9,929 nucleotides of DNA from an uncultured Flavobacteriales bacterium (GTDB taxonomy: Bacteria; Bacteroidota; Bacteroidia; Flavobacteriales; Crocinitomicaceae), in contig CAMLDR010000154.1 of NCBI GenBank assembly GCA_946478775.1, forward strand, positions 1-9,929. The letters are read 5' to 3'. Positions 5,487-9,929 of this stretch are shown here, in pieces. A program made the translations under genes and the position numbers. Under the pieces are notes generated by a model that saw only the letters and a program-made list of their open reading frames with translations, was not told the DNA's origin and searched no databases. Within the stretch, counting starts at the first letter, position 1. Each line of letters starts with the position of its first letter.

Positions 5487-6566
5487 TTAAACGGTTTTCA
5501 AAACTCGTTTATCAATCATTTTATTTTTATTCGCCAATTGTCCGCAGGCTGCATCGATGTCTTTTCCGCGGCTGCGGCGAACGTTTACGATGAGGTTGCA
5601 TTTTTCTTCGAGGAAACGGGCGAAATCATCCACTTTCTGGCGGTCTGCCTGGCGGTATTCTCCGTCATCGATTGGGTTGTATTCAATAATATTGATCTTG
5701 CACGGAACGATTTTCGCGAAATCTGCCAGTTCTCTTGCATCTTCCAATCCGTCGTTAAAGTCTTTGAAGATGATGTATTCAAAAGTAATGCGAGATCCTG
5801 TCTTTTCATGGAAATACAGCAAGGCTTCCGACAAAGCTTCCAGGTTATTGGTATCATTGATATCCATAATTTTGGACCGCTTCACATCGTTTGCTGCATG
5901 CAGTGATAGTGCCAGGTTGAATTTCACCTGGTCATCCCCCAGTTTTTTGATCATTTTGGCAATTCCTGCCGTAGAAACCGTGATCCGTTTAGGTGACATT
6001 CCCAAACCGTTCTCATCAGTAAGTATTTCCGTGCTGCGAACGACGTTTTTGTAATTCAGCAATGGTTCTCCCATTCCCATATATACGATATTGGAAAGAT
6101 TGGTATTGTATTTACCGGTTGCCAGATTCTTCAGGTAAACCACCTGGTCAACGATTTCTCCCGCACTCAGGTTGCGCATCATTTTCAAACGGCCTGTGGC
6201 ACAAAATGCACAGGATAAACTACAGCCAACCTGGGAGGAAATACAGGCTGTCATTCGGTTCGTGGTTGGGATCAAAACACCTTCAATTACCTGTGACTGG
6301 CCTTCGATCCCAAAAGCACATTTAATGGTTTTATCGACTGAGACCTGCTGGTCTTCCACTGTAATTCCATCAAAATAAAAGTTCTCCTGTAATTTTTCCT
6401 GCAGACTTTTTCCGATGTTTGCCATGGCATTGAAGTCGTGGACATTTTTCTTCCAAATCCAATCGTAAACCTGTTTTGCACGGAATGCAGGTTCCCCGAA
6501 TGCACCAATTGCTGCCTTCAGTTCTTCCGGGTTTAAATTTCTGATATTGATTAATTTGGATGACAT
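5487..6566 (-). CDS. rlmN: Dual-specificity RNA methyltransferase RlmN (23S rRNA A2503 / tRNA A37 C2-methylation)
   Basis: The 359-residue radical-SAM enzyme methylates C2 of A2503 in 23S rRNA and of A37 in some tRNAs. Visible features are a helical N-terminal RNA-binding domain (1-95) and the CxxxCxxC cluster motif with Cys115, Cys119 and Cys122 in QVGCSLSCAFCATG. The SAM-binding GMGEPLLNY lies at 164-172. The two catalytic cysteines of the family are present: Cys108, seven residues before the cluster as in E. coli RlmN, and Cys341 in RRSRGKDIDAACGQL. LSLHAANDVKR (220-230) and the motif set favour RlmN over the resistance enzyme Cfr. The start is the ATG at 6566, with a TAnnTTTG box 19 nt upstream; AGTAGG just before the ATG is a weak ribosome binding site. 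The upstream sulfatase-like gene ends 64 bp away on the same strand, but rlmN appears to have its own promoter. Confidence 0.97.
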   Translation of the reverse strand: MSSKLINIRNLNPEELKAAIGAFGEPAFRAKQVYDWIWKKNVHDFNAMANIGKSLQEKLQENFYFDGITVEDQQVSVDKTIKCAFGIEGQSQVIEGVLIPTTNRMTACISSQVGCSLSCAFCATGRLKMMRNLSAGEIVDQVVYLKNLATGKYNTNLSNIVYMGMGEPLLNYKNVVRSTEILTDENGLGMSPKRITVSTAGIAKMIKKLGDDQVKFNLALSLHAANDVKRSKIMDINDTNNLEALSEALLYFHEKTGSRITFEYIIFKDFNDGLEDARELADFAKIVPCKINIIEYNPIDDGEYRQADRQKVDDFARFLEEKCNLIVNVRRSRGKDIDAACGQLANKNKMIDKRVLKTV

Positions 6567-6585
6567 ACCTACTTCAATGAGGGCA

Positions 6586-6593
6586 CAAAGTTA
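6586..6593 (-). promoter_or_regulatory. Candidate -7 element (TAACTTTG) for rlmN
   Basis: On the minus strand TAACTTTG exactly matches TAnnTTTG, 19 nt before the rlmN ATG and inside the 64-bp gap after the sulfatase-like gene. The nearest upstream TTG is only 15 nt away, shorter than the usual -33 spacing. Confidence 0.42.
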
Positions 6594-6630
6594 CGCTACT
6601 TTTTCCTACAATCCCGGAAAATTAAGCAAC

Positions 6631-8502
6631 TTACAATTTTTTATAATCTCCGTAAAGCGTATTTAAGAAGTAAGAACAATTTTTTTGTGCGTGTTTGAAG
6701 TCTTTCCGGTCTTTAAAGGTATCGTCTCCCACTATCTTCTGTTCCATGTAATAAGTGAAGTTCCCTTTATTTGTTCCCCAGCCGTATCCGCGGATAATTG
6801 CGTGGAAGGCAAATTGCGGAACCTTCGGGTTCATCAAATCTTTACTATACGGATAACGAGCCGGTTTTCCTTTCATTTGATAGATCAGTGTTGCAGCGAT
6901 ATCCGCTTGTGAACCAACTACGTCCATACGTTTTCCGCGGTATGCCTTTTTGATAGGTTCTCCGTAAAATAAAAGCGGCACGTGATAGAACTTCCCTCTT
7001 CCCGGATCAACCATTCCCGGAACTGCATGCCCATGATCCGCAACGAAGACGAACAGGGTATTTTTATACCAGGGATTTTTCTTGCAATTTCGGATAAACT
7101 CTCCCAAACACTCATCCGCGTAAACCAATGAGTTCATGAAATCTGCCTCTTCACCTGTAAAGTGTTTGCCTTTTCCTTTTGGCTGATCGTAGGGTGCATG
7201 TGTACTCCCTGTAAAAGCACATTGCAGGAATGGTTTCTTATTCTTATTGATTTCCTGGATCAGGAATTTATACAGATCGCGGTCGAAGAAATTGAGTTTT
7301 CCGCGCGGAAGGTCAGAAGGGAAATCCGTCTCATCTTTCACCACATCAAATCCATGGTCCATAAAATATCCACCGATATTCCCATATTTCAAATCGCCGC
7401 TGAAAATGTAGGAACTGTGATAACCCCAGGCTTCCATATCTTCATTCAGGCAATGCAGTTTGCGGTGCTTTTCGGGCTGCATGGAAATGGAAACTTCCGG
7501 TAAAGTATAATGTCCGCTGAAAATGCTTGAATTCCCAATTTCAGAAGTCGTTCCTGTTGCATAAATATTGGTAAAAAGCACTCCGTTCTTTGCTAGTTTA
7601 TCGAAGTTCGGAGTTGCGCCTTTATTAGGTCCCAGGCTGCCGATAGCTTCTGCAGACCAGCCTTCCAGGACTATAAAAACGACATTCGGACGGTTGTTCT
7701 CTAAAAAGTAATTATCGTGTTGTTTCGGATAGCTGTACCACTTTTCAACTTCCTGACGTGCAATTACTTTATCCACTTTCGGAATGAATGCATCTATTTC
7801 CGAACGATTGTACAACAAATAACTTTTCCCGAAGAAATAAAGTGAATTGATGGAAATATCATTGACAACTGCTTTATTGGAATAACTTGCAGCATTGATG
7901 TTTAAGGGCACAGGTTGAAAACCTCCCCGAAGCGCTACGAAAAACAGGAAAACAGCAACCACGTAAGTTACCGGTAATGCAAGCCATTCAAACCAGTGCC
8001 TGATACTGGCTTTTTCAATCGGTTTTTTCTTAAAGAATTTCCGGGAAAGAAAGATATAGATGGTCAGTTGGACCAATGCATACAAAATATACCAGAAGAT
8101 CATGGAATAATTAGCCGTTCGTGCCACTTCATCCGGATGTGACAGGTGCATGAATACGCGGGAAGTCAATTTATGGTTCCATTCCCCATAGGCTACTATT
8201 TCACCTGCCTGGACCAAAACCAGGAAAAGAATTGAAGCGATCAGACTGATCCGGAATAAGCGGCCCCACCATTTCCAGTCCGTATAGTATTGAAATAATC
8301 TGAATAAGAAGGGGAGAGCAGAAAGCGCGGCTGCGGCGGCAAGATCCAAACGGAAGGAATAGACGAAGGCCAATAGCCATTCTCCAACACCTGCTTCTTT
8401 AAGCTTCCCAAAATGATGAATGGAGAACAGGATCCTGTGGATGTCGAAACAGACTATCCAAAACAACAGGAGTTTAAGTACATCGCGAAAGGGACGAAGC
8501 AT
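6631..8502 (-). CDS. LtaS-like membrane sulfatase/phosphotransferase (alkaline phosphatase superfamily)
   Basis: The 623-residue protein has an N-terminal membrane part with hydrophobic segments near 9-27, 42-68, 83-104, 132-153 and 171-192, then an extracytoplasmic sulfatase-fold domain from about 272. Metal and catalytic residues can be matched to LtaS: Glu280 in VLEGWS, the nucleophile Thr319 in TGTTSEIG, His435 in GSTHAPYD, and Asp489-His490 in VADHGHAVPG. Five membrane segments followed by this domain is the layout of lipoteichoic acid synthase and of related Gram-negative phosphoglycerol or phosphoethanolamine transferases. A Bacteroidota cell makes no lipoteichoic acid, so the real substrate is unknown; transfer of a lipid head group to an envelope glycan or lipid is the best guess. 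The ATG gives a plausible cytoplasmic N-terminus and has a TAnnTTTG box 19 nt upstream. It is divergent from grpE. Confidence 0.9.
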   Translation of the reverse strand: MLRPFRDVLKLLLFWIVCFDIHRILFSIHHFGKLKEAGVGEWLLAFVYSFRLDLAAAAALSALPFLFRLFQYYTDWKWWGRLFRISLIASILFLVLVQAGEIVAYGEWNHKLTSRVFMHLSHPDEVARTANYSMIFWYILYALVQLTIYIFLSRKFFKKKPIEKASIRHWFEWLALPVTYVVAVFLFFVALRGGFQPVPLNINAASYSNKAVVNDISINSLYFFGKSYLLYNRSEIDAFIPKVDKVIARQEVEKWYSYPKQHDNYFLENNRPNVVFIVLEGWSAEAIGSLGPNKGATPNFDKLAKNGVLFTNIYATGTTSEIGNSSIFSGHYTLPEVSISMQPEKHRKLHCLNEDMEAWGYHSSYIFSGDLKYGNIGGYFMDHGFDVVKDETDFPSDLPRGKLNFFDRDLYKFLIQEINKNKKPFLQCAFTGSTHAPYDQPKGKGKHFTGEEADFMNSLVYADECLGEFIRNCKKNPWYKNTLFVFVADHGHAVPGMVDPGRGKFYHVPLLFYGEPIKKAYRGKRMDVVGSQADIAATLIYQMKGKPARYPYSKDLMNPKVPQFAFHAIIRGYGWGTNKGNFTYYMEQKIVGDDTFKDRKDFKHAQKNCSYFLNTLYGDYKKL

Positions 8503-8521
8503 GAGATCTTGAAATGAGGTA

Positions 8522-8529
8522 CAAATTTA
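8522..8529 (-). promoter_or_regulatory. Candidate -7 element (TAAATTTG) for the LtaS-like gene
   Basis: On the minus strand TAAATTTG exactly matches TAnnTTTG, 19 nt before the ATG at 8502, the same spacing as at rlmN. No clear TTTG is seen at the usual -33 distance. Confidence 0.4.
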
Positions 8530-8549
8530 GAGGATATTTTGAATGAGCG

Positions 8550-8557
8550 TATGTTTG
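8550..8557 (+). promoter_or_regulatory. Plus-strand TATGTTTG box, possible distal grpE promoter
   Basis: TATGTTTG exactly matches TAnnTTTG and points toward grpE from 285 bp upstream. If active, it would give a leader of about 280 nt that includes the 11-bp repeat and the palindrome. No -33 element is seen at the normal spacing, and one exact match in this much AT-rich DNA is not surprising. Confidence 0.2.
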
Positions 8558-8626
8558 GACTAAATTTAGAAAGCTTAGCTGTCAGGATGTGCAATCTGTT
8601 TTTTGTTAGAAAAACATACAAACAAC

Positions 8627-8681
8627 GCTTTACCTATGCTTTACCTACGGGATACCTACGGGGTGTCTCCGGGATTGCCCC
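8627..8681. repeat. Degenerate 11-bp tandem repeat, five units
   Basis: Five successive 11-mers align: GCTTTACCTAT, GCTTTACCTAC, GGGATACCTAC, GGGGTGTCTCC and GGGATTGCCCC. The first two match at 10 of 11 positions; later neighbours match at 7-8 of 11. The last two units also form a small hairpin, ACGGGG (8658-8663) with CCCCGT (8678-8683). It is non-coding and lies about 160 bp upstream of grpE. Confidence 0.6.
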
Positions 8682-8728
8682 GTCCTAAATAACTATACAG
8701 GTTATTGATTAAATCCTGATGTTGTTAT

Positions 8729-8742
8729 ACAACTGCAGTTGT
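8729..8742. promoter_or_regulatory. 14-bp perfect palindrome, candidate operator
   Basis: ACAACTGCAGTTGT is fully self-complementary and is framed by a direct repeat GTTGTTA at 8721-8727 and 8738-8744. It lies about 100 bp before the grpE start codon. The symmetry and position suit a site for a dimeric DNA-binding protein, but no regulator gene is in the window. Confidence 0.35.
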
Positions 8743-8761
8743 TAGTTCCAAGTGCTTTTTT

Positions 8762-8780
8762 CTGTCAGTTTTCCTGTCAG
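8762..8780. repeat. CTGTCAG direct repeat, 12-bp period
   Basis: CTGTCAG occurs at 8762-8768 and 8774-8780, with a third copy at 8579-8585 in the same intergenic region. CTTGTCTG follows the second copy as a partial match. The function is unknown. Confidence 0.4.
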
Positions 8781-8842
8781 CTTGTCTGTTTCCTTTGCTG
8801 TGGCAAGGTAGTTGACTAATCTGAATCAAAAAATTGACAATA

Positions 8843-9412
8843 ATGGCAGAAGAAGCAGTTCAAAACGAGGAGTTTAACCAAAATGCTGATGAGCAGAAAC
8901 AAGAAAATCAGGATCAGACGGTAAACGAGCAGGTTGAAAACGCTGACAATTCGTCAGTAAATACTGGCGTGCCTTCATCTGAAGATCAGATTGCGGCATT
9001 GAATGACAAATATTTGCGTTTGTATTCCGAGTTTGACAATTACCGTAAACGGACCAATAAAGAGAAGATTGAGTTAATTTCTACAGCCAGTGCAGGTGTA
9101 TTGAAAGATATGTTGTCTGTGATGGACGATTTTGAGCGTGCCATTGCCAACAATGAGAATTCGGAAGATATTTCAGCTGTGAAGGATGGTTTTAAACTGA
9201 TCCATCATAAATTGAGAAACTTATTGGAAGGAAAAGGATTGAAACAAATGGATGCAAAACACCAGACTTTTGATTCCGAATTGCATGAAGCAATTGCAAA
9301 TGTTCCTGCACCAACTGAAGAGTTAAAAGGAAAAATTATTGATGACGTTGAAAAAGGATATTACCTGAATGATAAAGTAATCCGTTTCGCGAAAGTAGTT
9401 GTTGGACAGTAA
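8843..9412 (+). CDS. grpE: Nucleotide exchange factor GrpE (DnaK co-chaperone)
   Basis: The 189-residue cytoplasmic protein releases ADP from DnaK and so resets the Hsp70 cycle. An acidic, Gln/Asn/Glu-rich disordered tail (1-45) precedes the long dimerising helix (about 46-100), which contains YSEFDNYRKR (61-70) and DFERAI (96-101). The C-terminal beta domain carries the GrpE signature DDVEKGYYLNDKVIRFAKVVV (167-187; the core is GYYLNDKVIRFAKV). I start at the ATG at 8843; a TTG three codons upstream is open but adds only Met-Thr-Ile and the family normally begins at the ATG. No Shine-Dalgarno is present; the start is preceded by an A-rich stretch. dnaJ follows 79 bp later on the same strand, the usual stress operon pairing. 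hrcA, often the first gene in Firmicutes, is absent. Confidence 0.97.
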   Translation: MAEEAVQNEEFNQNADEQKQENQDQTVNEQVENADNSSVNTGVPSSEDQIAALNDKYLRLYSEFDNYRKRTNKEKIELISTASAGVLKDMLSVMDDFERAIANNENSEDISAVKDGFKLIHHKLRNLLEGKGLKQMDAKHQTFDSELHEAIANVPAPTEELKGKIIDDVEKGYYLNDKVIRFAKVVVGQ

Positions 9413-9430
9413 GATGGATGGAAGGTGAAC

Positions 9431-9483
9431 GATTGAAGCATCAAATCCCTGATCTTTCAATTTGTCATTTTCGATCTTCAATC
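9431..9483. repeat. Inverted repeat in the grpE-dnaJ spacer
   Basis: GATTGAAG (9431-9438) is perfectly complementary to CTTCAATC (9476-9483), with a 37-nt loop. The loop contains TTTCAATTTGTCATTTTC, which resembles the right arm of the 4215-4295 inverted repeat. It lies between grpE and dnaJ and could attenuate transcription or stabilise an mRNA end. An 8-bp stem with a long loop is weak evidence on its own. Confidence 0.3.
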
Positions 9484-9491
9484 TAAAATAT

Positions 9492-9929
9492 ATGGATAAA
9501 AGAGATTATTACGAAGTTCTTGGCATTTCAAAAGGTGCAACGGAAGCTGAAATTAAGAAAGCTTACCGTAAGATGGCATTGAAGTATCACCCGGACAAAA
9601 ATCCGGGAGATTCCGAGGCGGAGGATAAATTTAAAGAAGCTGCAGAAGCATATGAAGTACTTTCCGATGCTAATAAGAAAGCGCGTTACGATCAGTACGG
9701 TCATGCCGGATTAGGCGGTAACGGAGGCTTTGGCGGCGGAATGAATATGGATGATATCTTCTCGAATTTCGGAGATATTTTTGGAGGAGCATTTGGCGGA
9801 GGCGGCAGCTTTGGCGGTTCCAGAGGAGGTGGTCAGCGTGTAGTGCGCGGAACCAACCTGCGTGTTAAAATGAAACTGACCCTGGAAGAAGTAGCGGAAG
9901 GTGTTACTAAAAAGATTAAGGTAAATAAA
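9492..9929 (+). CDS. dnaJ: Chaperone DnaJ (Hsp40), 3'-truncated by the window end
   Basis: The first 146 residues are present and the frame is still open at the last base. The J domain (about 4-70) has the HPD tripeptide at 33-35, which stimulates the DnaK ATPase, and ends in YDQYGHAG. A Gly/Phe-rich linker (about 74-115) contains two Asp-Ile-Phe motifs (88-90 and 95-97), which regulate release of DnaK in class A J-proteins. The first beta-barrel substrate-binding domain begins near 118 with [19 protein letters not shown]. The cysteine-rich zinc domain that would prove class A lies beyond the window, but the linker and the grpE neighbour make DnaJ itself, rather than a CbpA-type protein, the best call. 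The start is the ATG at 9492, preceded by an A/T-rich stretch without a Shine-Dalgarno. Confidence 0.96.
   Translation, partial: MDKRDYYEVLGISKGATEAEIKKAYRKMALKYHPDKNPGDSEAEDKFKEAAEAYEVLSDANKKARYDQYGHAGLGGNGGFGGGMNMDDIFSNFGDIFGGAFGGGGSFGGSRGGGQRVVRGTNLRVKMKLTLEEVAEGVTKKIKVNK

Larger units (their letters stand above)
8503..8842. other. 340-bp divergent intergenic region upstream of grpE
   Basis: No convincing gene is present. Going left to right it holds the promoter box of the LtaS-like gene, a plus-strand TATGTTTG, a palindrome CTAAATTTAG (8560-8569), an 11-bp-period repeat, a 14-bp palindrome and repeated CTGTCAG. No CIRCE element (the TTAGCACTC/GAGTGCTAA pair) is present. The nearest -7-like box to grpE is TTCCTTTG at 8790-8797, one mismatch from consensus. 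Confidence 0.7.

Noticed and set aside
5418..5906. 162-codon plus-strand open frame starting in the rlmN spacer
   Set aside because: It runs mostly antisense to the conserved C-terminal half of rlmN and has no recognisable protein features.
8834..8842. TTG start three codons before the grpE ATG
   Set aside because: The ATG at 8843 gives a typical GrpE start; the extension is only three residues and has no ribosome binding site.
8503..8842. CIRCE/HrcA operator upstream of grpE
   Set aside because: The TTAGCACTC-N9-GAGTGCTAA pattern is absent, and the 14-bp palindrome does not resemble it.

Overview
The window reads as a chromosomal housekeeping segment from a Bacteroidota bacterium, most likely of the Flavobacteriales (a Fluviicola/Crocinitomicaceae-type genome is my guess, not demonstrated). 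The reasons are a DnaG whose zinc ribbon has lost most of its metal ligands, TAnnTTTG promoter elements just upstream of several genes, start codons with little or no Shine-Dalgarno sequence, and small intergenic inverted repeats of a kind I associate with this phylum. I see no prophage, transposase, CRISPR array, tRNA or rRNA. Nothing here amounts to a new multi-gene system; the curiosities are in the intergenic DNA and in DnaG.

Layout. Positions 1-141 hold a 58-bp-period direct repeat and a hairpin downstream of an MscS-family channel gene (142-1257, minus). That gene starts 2 bp after the stop of dnaG (1260-3242, minus), so the two look co-transcribed. Next come a MORN-type lipoprotein (3347-3766, minus) and, on the other strand, a 136-residue three-helix membrane protein of unknown function with a TTG start (3802-4212, plus). 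Their candidate promoters face each other in a 35-bp gap. A long inverted repeat (4215-4295) separates this plus-strand gene from a convergent long-chain polyprenyl diphosphate synthase gene (4293-5261, minus). A 225-bp spacer with an AATTCAAA array and two hairpin elements sharing a 14-bp inverted motif leads to rlmN (5487-6566, minus), then an LtaS-like membrane phosphotransferase/sulfatase (6631-8502, minus). A 340-bp divergent spacer (8503-8842) carries an 11-bp-period repeat, a 14-bp perfect palindrome and repeated CTGTCAG motifs. It precedes grpE (8843-9412, plus) and dnaJ (from 9492, plus), which runs off the window end.

How the genes fit together. DnaG primes DNA replication and the channel gene rides on its transcript. 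The polyprenyl synthase probably makes the isoprenoid side chain of menaquinone. RlmN modifies 23S rRNA and tRNA. The LtaS-like enzyme probably modifies an envelope glycolipid or glycan. GrpE and DnaJ are co-chaperones of DnaK, whose gene is not in the window; no hrcA or CIRCE element is visible, so control of this pair must differ from the Firmicutes scheme.
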